Of a stretch of 40,696 nt of DNA, positions 14,841 through 21,844 are shown piece by piece. Source of the stretch: a virus; the IMG/VR virus record IMGVR_UViG_3300038856_000065, positions 1 to 40,696 of that record. One strand, 5' to 3'. The position numbers and the translations under genes were made by a program. Below the pieces are notes generated by a model. The model did not search any database and had not been told where the DNA came from. It saw nothing but the letters and a program-made list of their open reading frames with translations. Position 1 is the stretch's first letter, and the number at the start of each line of letters is the position of its first letter.

Positions 14841-14848
14841 CAAAAGTA
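14841..14848 (-). promoter_or_regulatory. TACTTTTG -7 box of late block B
   Basis: Minus-strand TACTTTTG matches TAnnTTTG and ends 5 nt before the protease ATG, so transcription would begin at or next to the start codon. No TTG is visible at -33. Confidence 0.7.
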
Positions 14849-14850
14849 TT

Positions 14851-14888
14851 TGATAATCAATTAATTATCACCCTATATTTTGATAGGG
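14851..14888. promoter_or_regulatory. Two tandem perfect palindromes, operator candidates
   Basis: TGATAAT-N6-ATTATCA (14851-14870) is followed at once by CCCTAT-N6-ATAGGG (14871-14888). They lie between the late protease promoter and the divergent plus-strand promoter, where a regulator could control both. Confidence 0.65.
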
Positions 14889-14909
14889 GTAAAATAACCG
14901 GCTATACAT

Positions 14910-14940
14910 TTGCACAATTGAGTAATTTTACGTAGGTTTG
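14910..14940 (+). promoter_or_regulatory. Promoter of the accessory block
   Basis: TTG (14910-14912), 20 bp, TAGGTTTG (14933-14940): a full Bacteroidota promoter. The interval cacaattgagtaatttta is close to the two other copies (6078-6108 and 38047-38077). Confidence 0.88.
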
Positions 14941-14961
14941 TTGAACAATAAGCACACAGAT

Positions 14962-15237
14962 ATGAGTTATGATGAAAACAGAATAAGCGACCAAATAGAT
15001 GGTGGATTGAACGAACAAAAGCAACTTTGTAATGAGGCTATTCAAATTCACAACGAAACCAGCCTCACCCCCCGCCAGCTTTTGGAGCAGAGGGATGAGC
15101 TGGCGTACGTATTAGAATCCTTAAACAAGGAGATTGATAAATACTGGAATGGAGATAAGAGCGACGATCAGGTAAAAGAAATCTGTAAGTTTCAACAACA
15201 ATCTGAACCACTCATCCAAAAAATTAAAACCAATTGA
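14962..15237 (+). CDS. Hypothetical protein, 91 aa
   Basis: ATG 14962 is chosen; an in-frame TTG at 14938 overlaps the -7 box and would lie upstream of the transcript start. The product is helical and charged (TPRQLLEQRDELAYVLESLN and onward), with no recognised domain. First gene of the accessory plus-strand block. Confidence 0.75.
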   Translation: MSYDENRISDQIDGGLNEQKQLCNEAIQIHNETSLTPRQLLEQRDELAYVLESLNKEIDKYWNGDKSDDQVKEICKFQQQSEPLIQKIKTN

Positions 15238-15238
15238 T

Positions 15239-15481
15239 ATGGAAAAAGTGGCGACATTTGATATTATATCTATGATCGCAAGTATAATATGTGCTATTGC
15301 ATTTATTATATTTCAGATTATTCAATTTAAAAACAAAGAAATAGAAGGCTTTGTGTTTGTAATGTCCATTTTTGCTTCACCAGTTGTTGGTGTTCTTATA
15401 TATACCGTAAGCTTTTTCGCTATACCATTTCTTATATTTTACGGCATCGGCAAGTTTCTTGAAACATTTATACGAAACTAA
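15239..15481 (+). CDS. Small membrane protein, 80 aa
   Basis: Two or three hydrophobic segments (IISMIASIICAIAFIIFQII; FVFVMSIFASPVVGVLIYTV; FFAIPFLIFYGIG) with short polar loops. Unknown function. Located immediately upstream of the tRNA-like gene (7 nt), so both are probably on one transcript. Confidence 0.72.
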   Translation: MEKVATFDIISMIASIICAIAFIIFQIIQFKNKEIEGFVFVMSIFASPVVGVLIYTVSFFAIPFLIFYGIGKFLETFIRN

Positions 15482-15488
15482 CTGACAT

Positions 15489-15572
15489 GGGAGGGTAGCT
15501 CAGCGGATAGAGCGGTTTTCTTGCAAGAGTGAAACAGATTTCAGGTCGCAGGTTCGAATCCTGCCCCTTCCA
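15489..15572 (+). tRNA. tRNA-like gene with enlarged anticodon region
   Basis: Acceptor GGGAGGG pairs with CCCTTCC (one G-U), D-stem GCTC/GAGC with an 8-nt loop, T-arm GCAGG-TTCGAAT-CCTGC, discriminator A; CCA is not encoded. A canonical 7-nt anticodon loop does not form: GTTTT pairs with GAAAC around an 11-nt loop CTTGCAAGAGT, and a GAAA/TTTC variable hairpin can compete. If the loop starts as CTTGCAA the anticodon would be TGC (Ala). The gene is 84 nt. Confidence 0.78.
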
Positions 15573-15586
15573 CAAAACCAAGTGAT

Positions 15587-15907
15587 ATGGAAAACATGAC
15601 GACATTAAGAGTAGACTTAGAAATAAGCGCCCAAAAAATAGCAAACCATTTAATGATTCACAATGAAACTATTGAGGATCAAATTTCGAAAGGAATCCAA
15701 AATGCTATTGATGAATTGACTGACGAGCATAGCTTTGTTGATTTCATAAAAGAAGCTACGAAGAAAAACATTAAAGAAGTAATTAATTCTACAATTTTAA
15801 GCTGGGAGTTTAGAAGCAAAATAACTGAAGCTATAAATAAAAGGCTAGGAGAAAAGATACAAGAATACGCGGATAGTGTTGCGGATGAAGTTTTTAAAAA
15901 GCTATAA
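15587..15907 (+). CDS. Hypothetical protein, 106 aa
   Basis: A soluble helical protein with regular hydrophobic spacing, suggesting helical bundles or coiled coils. It lies between the tRNA-like gene and the tRNA-shaped RNA candidate. No family recognised. Confidence 0.72.
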   Translation: MENMTTLRVDLEISAQKIANHLMIHNETIEDQISKGIQNAIDELTDEHSFVDFIKEATKKNIKEVINSTILSWEFRSKITEAINKRLGEKIQEYADSVADEVFKKL

Positions 15908-15912
15908 TTAAC

Positions 15913-16067
15913 CCCAACGGAGTGGCGGAATAAGACGCTTATGGAAGATGGTGAGAATCCATAAAGTGCACGTGGATAGTAACACAGTGCTGCCATAAAT
16001 CGAAAATAAGCAAGTGTACATAGCCTAAAATAGAATGCAGGTATGAAACAACCCTGCCTCCGTTGGG
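15913..16067 (+). ncRNA. Candidate tRNA-shaped structured RNA, 155 nt
   Basis: A 10-bp closing helix pairs CCCAACGGAG (15913-15922) with CTCCGTTGGG (16058-16067). Two bases (TG) then lead to a D-arm-like GCG-N8-CGC; next comes TTATGGA-N12-TCCATAA (15939-15964); a domain closed by GTGCAC/GTGTAC (15966-15971, 16014-16019) follows; last is GCAGG-N11-CCTGC (16037-16057), which abuts the closing helix as a T-arm does. The order and junction lengths are those of a tRNA with an oversized variable region, and gtggcggaat..gacgc recalls tRNA-Leu. Alternatively, AACCC/GGGTT plus TTTT near 16050-16071 forms a small terminator. Confidence 0.55.
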
Positions 16068-16086
16068 TTTTAAGAAATGTAAAATC

Positions 16087-16182
16087 ATGAAGAAGCGAAA
16101 CCAAATAAAAACCAGAGAGCTAATTGTGACCGTCTTAGTGTGGGTCGCGATAGCTATCTACATTATCTTAACCAATGGATAA
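16087..16182 (+). CDS. Single-TM small protein, 31 aa
   Basis: MKKRNQIKTRELIVTVLVWV and onward: a basic N-terminus and one membrane helix, ending LTNG. It begins 20 nt after the structured RNA and overlaps the next tiny TM gene by 8 bp. N-in topology is predicted by the basic start. Confidence 0.55.
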   Translation: MKKRNQIKTRELIVTVLVWVAIAIYIILTNG

Positions 16183-16282
16183 ATTGACCAAACGAAACAA
16201 GCAGGACTCCGAAATGATCGTAGTAGCCTGCACAATTATCATCATGCTGGTGATACTGGCAATCTTAAACCTGACAGAATGA
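16175..16282 (+). CDS. Single-TM small protein, 35 aa
   Basis: MDKLTKRNKQDSEMIVVACT and onward: the same layout as the preceding gene (basic N-terminus, one hydrophobic helix, short C-terminus). The start overlaps the 31-aa frame and the end overlaps the next gene as ATGA, which supports translation. The tandem pair could act together in the membrane; function unknown. Confidence 0.55.
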   Translation: MDKLTKRNKQDSEMIVVACTIIIMLVILAILNLTE

Positions 16283-16476
16283 AAGTAGATGTAAGAAAAA
16301 TTATCAATTGGGCCGAAGTATCGAGGCTATTGAGCGGAGACAGGCACGCGGTAAGGTCTGATTATGTGGTTAAAGAACATCGCAATGCAGTCAATGCGTT
16401 GCTTGATAAGGCGCAGGAATGGTGCGATGACAACATTAAATCTAAGAAATCAAAACACACAACATGTTCAAAGTAG
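16279..16476 (+). CDS. Hypothetical protein, 65 aa
   Basis: Small basic protein beginning MKVDVRKIINWAEVSRLLSG, a pattern seen in short phage proteins of unknown role, possibly nucleic-acid binding. The next gene starts inside its 3' end (16464). Confidence 0.7.
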   Translation: MKVDVRKIINWAEVSRLLSGDRHAVRSDYVVKEHRNAVNALLDKAQEWCDDNIKSKKSKHTTCSK

Positions 16477-16739
16477 GTCAAAAAATAGTTTGTATTGCAG
16501 ATGTAACAGATCATTCATGGAGCAACGCTTTTTATGACATCAAAGGCCCCAACAAGCATGAGATCGTTGAAATATCTGGCATTACTCCACGTGGTCGTTT
16601 AAACCTTGCTGAATATCCGGCTCCCGGCTTTCCACTGCATGGATATAATCCAAAATGGTTCAGACCACTCGCAAGTGAAGGTATTGAGGAAATGCTGAAT
16701 GAGGTGCTTAAGGAAGCAGCTGTATCCGTCGGTGTTTAA
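16464..16739 (+). CDS. Small SH3-like phage protein, 91 aa
   Basis: FKVGQKIVCIADVTDHSW then YDIKGPNKHEIVEISGI and a WFRPL block near the middle: a beta-barrel (SH3/KOW-like) pattern common in small phage proteins. Helical C-terminus (EGIEEMLNEVLKEA). Overlaps the previous gene by 13 bp. Function unknown. Confidence 0.72.
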   Translation: MFKVGQKIVCIADVTDHSWSNAFYDIKGPNKHEIVEISGITPRGRLNLAEYPAPGFPLHGYNPKWFRPLASEGIEEMLNEVLKEAAVSVGV

Positions 16740-16754
16740 CTTAAAGCAAAACTA

Positions 16755-17306
16755 ATGAAAACAACAATAACTATAATTATGATTGCAGCGACAACTTTCT
16801 TGCAGGCGCAATTGCAACGGGAACTAACATTCAAGTCATGGCCTGATGGTAAATCAAAGACCATCTTCGGGAGTCATATTGAAAAGATCAGCGGCAACGA
16901 ACCTTCAAAAGTGACCAACATTGGATATAAAAAGACCGGCCAACTCATCAAAGACATCGAGCAACGCGCGATTGATGAGATGTGGAAGTATGAAGATATT
17001 GCAAGGGCGGTTAACGATTACAGGTCAATAGCTAAAGGCGGTGTGTTGTTCCTGTACATCAATAGGGTAGATATGATGCAAGCCAATGCAGCGAATTACA
17101 TCATTGTTGTAACCGACGAAGAAGACTATGAAATGCTTTTCGAAGAGCCTAAATATAAACTGCCCAACCTGTCGCCTAATGAGAGGACGTGGTGGAACTC
17201 CTTTATATTTTTTCTTCCGGTGAAGCCAAAGGGTAGCTTTATAAAAGTTACGATCATCGAAGGAAAGTCAGATACAGTTATTCACAGATTTAAAATAGAG
17301 TTATGA
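16755..17306 (+). CDS. Secreted protein with signal peptide, 183 aa
   Basis: The N-terminus (MKTTITIIMIAATTFLQAQ) is a signal peptide with a likely cleavage after LQA. The mature part is a mixed alpha/beta periplasmic domain with no recognised motif. A secreted phage protein outside the lysis group suggests an action on the host envelope, for example exclusion of other phages; inference only. Confidence 0.72.
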   Translation: MKTTITIIMIAATTFLQAQLQRELTFKSWPDGKSKTIFGSHIEKISGNEPSKVTNIGYKKTGQLIKDIEQRAIDEMWKYEDIARAVNDYRSIAKGGVLFLYINRVDMMQANAANYIIVVTDEEDYEMLFEEPKYKLPNLSPNERTWWNSFIFFLPVKPKGSFIKVTIIEGKSDTVIHRFKIEL

Positions 17307-17845
17307 CAATAGACATACTTGGCACCGGTGAAAGCCTGTTAGAATACCCGGCATACACAGGGAATAAAAAGATCGGCGTGAACAATATCACGGCTTATCG
17401 AGATGTTGACTATCTTGTTATCGTTGACAAGCCTGAAGTTTTCAGGGAAAAAGGAACGTTCGATGATGTGATTGCTCACAATCCAAAGCCCGTGTACACA
17501 AACCTGCATGAAGAATGGAGCGGCATATTCAACTACATAAACAGAATCAGTCTTGCTAACATCAAAGGAAACATTGATTTTTCAGACGGTAAGATACCTT
17601 GGTCAAGTAACTCAACATTCGTAGCGGCATGCATCGCATTCATTGGCTATTTTCCAAGTGAAATACACTTGTACGGCGTTGATTTGAACACGCATCCAGC
17701 ATTCGGAAAATCCGATCCGCTTCGACACGGGAAAGCTTTGGAGCACTTTCGGAAACTAAATGACTACTTTCGTAAATCAGGAACGATCATGAAGACAACA
17801 CAAACCAGCGCACTAAGCGCGTTTTTACCAGTTATGAACCATTAA
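17303..17845 (+). CDS. DUF115-like Rossmann protein, glycan-related
   Basis: A 180-aa protein with ILGTGESLLEYP near the N-terminus, GVNNI..YRDVDYLVIVDKPEVF, and IHLYGVDLNTHPAF at the C-terminal third. This matches the MAF/DUF115-type nucleotide-binding fold found in flagellin and surface-glycan pathways. It lies close to the glycosyltransferase cassette on the opposite strand and may serve the same glycan, though it is transcribed with accessory genes. ATGA overlap with the secreted protein gene. Confidence 0.65.
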   Translation: MTIDILGTGESLLEYPAYTGNKKIGVNNITAYRDVDYLVIVDKPEVFREKGTFDDVIAHNPKPVYTNLHEEWSGIFNYINRISLANIKGNIDFSDGKIPWSSNSTFVAACIAFIGYFPSEIHLYGVDLNTHPAFGKSDPLRHGKALEHFRKLNDYFRKSGTIMKTTQTSALSAFLPVMNH

Positions 17846-17855
17846 TAAATAAGTT

Positions 17856-18260
17856 ATGAGAAAAATAGTAAACATTTTCGCAATTGTAATCGCAGTAATT
17901 ACACTAACTTCATGTTGGGATTTCAACAGGGAGCAAGCATACAAAGATGCTGAGAATAAAGGTAAATCAATACTAATCGAGGCCGAAAGCTCTAAAAAAG
18001 CGATGATTGAACAGGCAAAGGCTGAAAATGAGGCTGCCACATTGCAGGCGGAAGCAAAGGTAAAGATTGCAAAAGCAGAAGCGCAAGCCGAAATAGAACG
18101 GGCTTACGGCGTGGCAAAAGCAAATGAGATCATAGGTCAATCCTTAAAAGGGAATAGCGAGTATTTGAAGTACCTGATGATTCAGGGATTGAATACCGGG
18201 AAGGGAGAGAGAATTTATATTCCAACCGAGGCAGGGCTACCTATTTTAGAAGCTAAATAA
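17856..18260 (+). CDS. Lipoprotein with prohibitin/HflC-tail-like region
   Basis: A lipobox (LTSC, Cys20) ends the signal peptide. Residues 29-95 are a long charged helix rich in Ala, Glu and Lys, like the coiled part of SPFH/prohibitin proteins. The end reads EYLKYLMIQGLNTGKGERIY then IPTEAGLPILE, very like the prohibitin/HflC C-terminus. The SPFH globular domain itself is absent, so the protein is a detached tail on a lipid anchor. It could interfere with host HflKC or similar assemblies; inference. The stop shares bases with the next start (TAATG). Confidence 0.72.
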   Translation: MRKIVNIFAIVIAVITLTSCWDFNREQAYKDAENKGKSILIEAESSKKAMIEQAKAENEAATLQAEAKVKIAKAEAQAEIERAYGVAKANEIIGQSLKGNSEYLKYLMIQGLNTGKGERIYIPTEAGLPILEAK

Positions 18261-18355
18261 TGAAGTACACAATCATATTGATCATCGGTATTCCACTTGC
18301 CATTGCGTTATACAGACTGGTGTACAAGTGGATAAAAGGGGATTATGACGATTGA
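18260..18355 (+). CDS. Single-TM small protein, 31 aa
   Basis: MKYTIILIIGIPLAIALYRL and onward, one membrane helix and a short charged C-terminus (KGDYDD). It overlaps the previous stop as TAATG and ends exactly one base before the convergent glycosyltransferase stop, leaving no room for a terminator. Confidence 0.6.
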   Translation: MKYTIILIIGIPLAIALYRLVYKWIKGDYDD

Positions 18356-19108
18356 TTAAAACTTGCTATCCTTCACAACCTCAATCTTACGACCCCCGAA
18401 GTAACTCACTCCGGGGTTTGTTTTTATGTCGTAGTTGCTGTACTCGTCAATGAAGTACTGAACCTTATCTCCCCAATTCTGATTCGCTGCTGCATTCTCG
18501 AACTTGTGACGAATGTCTTTCCTGATCATGGAATAGTGATGTAGCATGATCTCTTCTGGCTTGTACAGGTAGAATGAACCAGCCGGGGTAATCCTTACAG
18601 ACGGATCGACTCGCCACGGATAGTTATTGATTTTAGTCACGTGGGTATGGTTATGTATCCTGCAAATGAACGGCATTACATAGTCCTCAATTGGCGTGAG
18701 CCTCCATGTCGGATGCTTGTAGTAGGTGTACATCTTAGTTGCCGTCACATCAACCGGGTTGGCTTTGTACATCTCAATGGCTGCTTTGATCTCTTCCGGC
18801 TTGTAGAAGTGATCCGTTGCAAGTAAGATGAAGTGCGTGTAATTTCTCTCCTTCGCCCAGTCAATTGCCTGTTGCATCTTCTGACGTTCATTCTCTTTCG
18901 CATTCAAATGAAGAGCCGGAGTGAATGTGATCATCCTTGAATCAATCTTCATCAGCACATCCTGATCTTCCTGTTTGATTTTCTGCCCTCTGTTTGAAGT
19001 TGTTTGCTTCACGATCAACACCTCATCAACGAAGGGACGTATTTGCTTCACGGAAGCCTGCAGTAGTTCGCAGCCATTGAATACGGTGTAGATGGCTAGG
19101 AGTTTCAT
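18356..19108 (-). CDS. Glycosyltransferase, GT2-like
   Basis: A 250-aa GT-A-like enzyme with an N-terminal LLAIYTVFNGCELL strand and ILLATDHFYKPEEI holding the DxD-like Asp99. A later histidine-rich part (MLHHYSMIRKDIRHKFENAA) recalls GT2 active-site helices. Last gene of late block A, in an ATGA-linked chain with the acetyltransferase, and convergent with the accessory block. Likely transfers a sugar to virion or host glycan; acceptor unknown. Confidence 0.75.
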   Translation of the reverse strand: MKLLAIYTVFNGCELLQASVKQIRPFVDEVLIVKQTTSNRGQKIKQEDQDVLMKIDSRMITFTPALHLNAKENERQKMQQAIDWAKERNYTHFILLATDHFYKPEEIKAAIEMYKANPVDVTATKMYTYYKHPTWRLTPIEDYVMPFICRIHNHTHVTKINNYPWRVDPSVRITPAGSFYLYKPEEIMLHHYSMIRKDIRHKFENAAANQNWGDKVQYFIDEYSNYDIKTNPGVSYFGGRKIEVVKDSKF

Positions 19109-19476
19109 GGCTTCTTTTTTTGCATCCAGATATCATTATCGTCTTTATCTTTCAAGTATTTAAACCCAAGTCTTTCATACCATTTTTGCATCCAAGACCC
19201 TCGTTTAACCCATAATCTAATCTCTGTAAATGATTTAAAATGTCTTATCGAATCACTTAGAATCTTCATTATTTCAGATCCTATTCTTTCCCCTTGAAAC
19301 GCATCAGATACATATATGTTTGAAATTACTGCAATGTGTGGCTTTGAATAATAGTAATATATATGTGCTGTCGCAATGACGCTATTATTGTTAAAAAACA
19401 CATAAACTCTATTATTCCAATCGCCCCAATCTTGGCCTTGAAAAGACCATGATGTTATTTTACTATTCTTATTCAT
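19105..19476 (-). CDS. GNAT acetyltransferase
   Basis: A 123-aa GNAT-fold protein. Motif A reads ISNIYVSDAFQGERIGSEIM, with the acetyl-CoA loop Q61-G-E-R-I-G66, and motif B WYERLGFKYL follows. Placed between a methyltransferase and a glycosyltransferase, it probably acetylates a sugar or amino-sugar of the same glycan; acetylation of a protein cannot be excluded. ATGA links on both sides. Confidence 0.85.
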   Translation of the reverse strand: MNKNSKITSWSFQGQDWGDWNNRVYVFFNNNSVIATAHIYYYYSKPHIAVISNIYVSDAFQGERIGSEIMKILSDSIRHFKSFTEIRLWVKRGSWMQKWYERLGFKYLKDKDDNDIWMQKKKP

Positions 19477-20048
19477 GGCTTACGTGCTACAAAGAATAAA
19501 CGCTCCTGCCTGTCCAGATCATCAACCTTACCCATCTGCCCGGAAACAACGCAGTCCATACCGATTGACATAAACAGGTTCATAAGGTCAAGTTCATCGA
19601 AATGATTTACAACTGTTGGGTCTGGTTCGTATACATGCTGATCATGGTTGTAAGGGTTTTCTAGCCATGCTTTATTCGGAGTGATCACAACCACCTCACC
19701 ACCATCAACAAGCAGGTTGTCACGAACATTCAGAAGCACATTTTCAATGTCCGGTATATGGGCAATGGAGTGCATGAAGTATACACCATCAAACTGCATG
19801 TTGTTCAGGTTGAAATCCATGTCGCTCCCATGGTAATAACCACCCGGCTCGATTACTTTCACTTTGTCTGTCCTGCGTACCTTGCCACTCATTCGGCTGC
19901 GCAGGTATTTTGCAGCGGTTCCAATGCCCGCGCCGTAATCCAGTAGGTAGCCATGCGGAACGAGCTTACCAAGGAATTCAAGTTCCTTTTGATACTTCTC
20001 TGTGCTGTTGAATGCAGCCAGCTTTTTTACGTATTGGTCTGGGGTCAT
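19473..20048 (-). CDS. SAM-dependent methyltransferase (class I)
   Basis: ATG 20048 is chosen for its ATGA overlap with the preceding gene; a longer frame from 20105 lies inside it. The 191-aa product has the SAM-binding LLDYGAGIG (35-43), an acidic second strand (KVIEPGGYYHGSDMD) and MQFDGVYFMHSIAHIPDIEN as motif post-I/II. It resembles the sugar or lipid O-methyltransferases that cap surface glycans. DNA methylation motifs (NPPY/DPPY) are absent. Confidence 0.82.
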   Translation of the reverse strand: MTPDQYVKKLAAFNSTEKYQKELEFLGKLVPHGYLLDYGAGIGTAAKYLRSRMSGKVRRTDKVKVIEPGGYYHGSDMDFNLNNMQFDGVYFMHSIAHIPDIENVLLNVRDNLLVDGGEVVVITPNKAWLENPYNHDQHVYEPDPTVVNHFDELDLMNLFMSIGMDCVVSGQMGKVDDLDRQERLFFVARKP

Positions 20049-20269
20049 TCTTGTTTGTTTTTCCACGTTTCTTGATCTTCCTTTTTTCTTAAAAATCTTT
20101 TGCACAACTCGCCTACGAGCAAGTCGTAATCTTCATCAGGTCTGGCTGGAATAGTTCTTATTGGCACATTAAATGGAGGTTCGTACATTTTATCTGTCAG
20201 CTCGTCAACTCTTTTAACCAACTGCTCGTCTGTGAGTGTACATAGGTCGAATGATACTATTTTATTCAT
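20045..20269 (-). CDS. Hypothetical protein, 74 aa
   Basis: Small charged protein with IPARPDEDYDLLVGELCKRF in the middle, a pattern seen in small phage proteins of unknown function. It is embedded in the glycan cassette by ATGA overlaps on both sides (20045-20048 and 20266-20269). Confidence 0.68.
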   Translation of the reverse strand: MNKIVSFDLCTLTDEQLVKRVDELTDKMYEPPFNVPIRTIPARPDEDYDLLVGELCKRFLRKKEDQETWKNKQE

Positions 20270-21159
20270 AACACATTGTTTTTAATATAGTTACCAGTGG
20301 CTTCATAACTGTGGTTGCGCACGAACCATTCACGTGTCTTTCTCTGAAGTCTCCTGATCTGAAATGGCTTCAATGAATTTAAATGCCTGATCGTGCTTAC
20401 AAGATGTGAATAATTTTCGACACAGAAAAACGGAATGTCACCATAATGCCGTTCGTAAACTTCAAGGTTAAGGCATTGTGTAACAACAACCTTACCCATT
20501 GCGGCGGCTTCAAGTGCAGTGATCCCGAATGACCCGTAGTTCTGACCATACAAGTACGGCTTGTATAGTTCTACATACACATCACAACCGTTCATTCTCT
20601 TTTTCTGATCCTCACTACTCACCTGTTCGGTAGACCATTTCAAATCAATATCAGCCTGATCGAAAGCCTGAATGATTTCACGGGTTCCTTTTATTTCCGG
20701 GTTGCTTGGATAGTGGGCAAATACCGGCTTAGTCCTTCTTTTGTAACTGATCTTTCCATCGTCCCGTAATCCGCCTGTCATGTAAACCGGGTTCTTTGCA
20801 CCAAGCCCCCAAAATTCTGTCAGACACAGCACAGACTTCTCAACGTGCCTATTAAAATATTCATTCATCACAATTGGCCTTGTGCGGTAATCACTTGAAC
20901 AGTGGTACACTACTAAGGCCTTACTAAGGTTTTTAACGATATTCAGCATCGGCCTTGATGAGTGGAATATCTGAATGACATCGCTTTGCTTTGCAGCCTC
21001 AATGATTTGATCCTTTGTCGTGATCTCAAGCTGTTCGGGGTAATTGAATGGGTGTTTTTCCAGCTTCATTCCCCTGCACTCAACGCCAACCGACCGCAAA
21101 GCCATCATGTTGTCGTAGGCAAAGTTAGCGTGATCCCACATGCAGATGTTAAGCACCAT
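20266..21159 (-). CDS. Glycosyltransferase, GT-B (GT4-like)
   Basis: A 297-aa enzyme in two halves. The N-terminal half reads ICMWDHANFAYDNMMALRSV, then VIQIFHSSRPML. The C-terminal half has YGSFGITALEAAAMGKVVVT, the donor-binding E-x7-E-like block of GT4 enzymes. It is shorter than usual GT4 proteins by about 60-80 residues. Overlaps the next GT gene by 11 bp. Confidence 0.8.
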   Translation of the reverse strand: MVLNICMWDHANFAYDNMMALRSVGVECRGMKLEKHPFNYPEQLEITTKDQIIEAAKQSDVIQIFHSSRPMLNIVKNLSKALVVYHCSSDYRTRPIVMNEYFNRHVEKSVLCLTEFWGLGAKNPVYMTGGLRDDGKISYKRRTKPVFAHYPSNPEIKGTREIIQAFDQADIDLKWSTEQVSSEDQKKRMNGCDVYVELYKPYLYGQNYGSFGITALEAAAMGKVVVTQCLNLEVYERHYGDIPFFCVENYSHLVSTIRHLNSLKPFQIRRLQRKTREWFVRNHSYEATGNYIKNNVL

Positions 21160-21844
21160 GATCTTTCAGCATTTTCCTTCGTAAGACATCACATCTTTTC
21201 TGCTCCGCTGCATCCTTGCTTCTTTTAACGTGCATAGAAGACTGTCTTTGTATGTATAACCATGTGGTAAACGTATCATTAATAAAAATGTTTCCTTCTC
21301 CTTCATACACCCTTAGCCAGAAGTCCCAATAAGCGTAGTTACCATATAGCTCACTTCTGAATGGGCCGTATTTTTCCATGATCCACATAGGTATGGTCGT
21401 GCAGTCCGGTATGATATTACCGGTTAGATGTTCGTTATAGCTATATTCTTTTGGGGTGAATGACCCGGTTACCTGCATTCTTTCGTTAGCATAATCAAAT
21501 CCTGTAATAACTATCTTTCCCTCATAACTCGTTTCAAGTTCCAATTTACCCCCATACATAATGTCATTGGAAAAGAACAGGAAGTGCGTGCCCGTTATCA
21601 TTTTCATAGCGTCGTTGAGCTGGAAGAATGAGCCTTCAGGACTTCTTCCCGGATGCTTTGATGCATCTACTTCATTCGCCCGGATTCTCGAGTCCTGGCG
21701 ATACAGATGCGCGTTGACGTCGTTGGATGGGAATGAGATTATAATCTCATGATCTACGGATTGTTTCTGAATCGATCTAATTGAGTTGTCGATGTCCTTA
21801 TACTCATCGTTATAGGTGGTTATGATTACAGATACTTTTGTCAT
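21149..21844 (-). CDS. Glycosyltransferase, GT2
   Basis: A 231-aa GT-A enzyme. It starts VSVIITTYNDEYKDIDNSIR, typical of GT2; FLFFSNDIMYGG near residue 90 supplies the metal-binding Asp. A second acceptor half has GNYAYWDFWLRVYEG with a WDFWLR motif common in GT2. Start by ATGA overlap with the gene upstream. Confidence 0.82.
   Translation of the reverse strand: MTKVSVIITTYNDEYKDIDNSIRSIQKQSVDHEIIISFPSNDVNAHLYRQDSRIRANEVDASKHPGRSPEGSFFQLNDAMKMITGTHFLFFSNDIMYGGKLELETSYEGKIVITGFDYANERMQVTGSFTPKEYSYNEHLTGNIIPDCTTIPMWIMEKYGPFRSELYGNYAYWDFWLRVYEGEGNIFINDTFTTWLYIQRQSSMHVKRSKDAAEQKRCDVLRRKMLKDHGA

Noticed and set aside
15940-15990. Resemblance to a cobalamin riboswitch (GGTGAGAATCC)
   Set aside because: The B12-box (GCCACTGT-type) and the required junction are missing; no cobalamin gene follows.
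15913-16067. Small group I intron or tmRNA
   Set aside because: No P/Q/R/S core of group I introns and no tag reading frame with alanine-rich end as in tmRNA.
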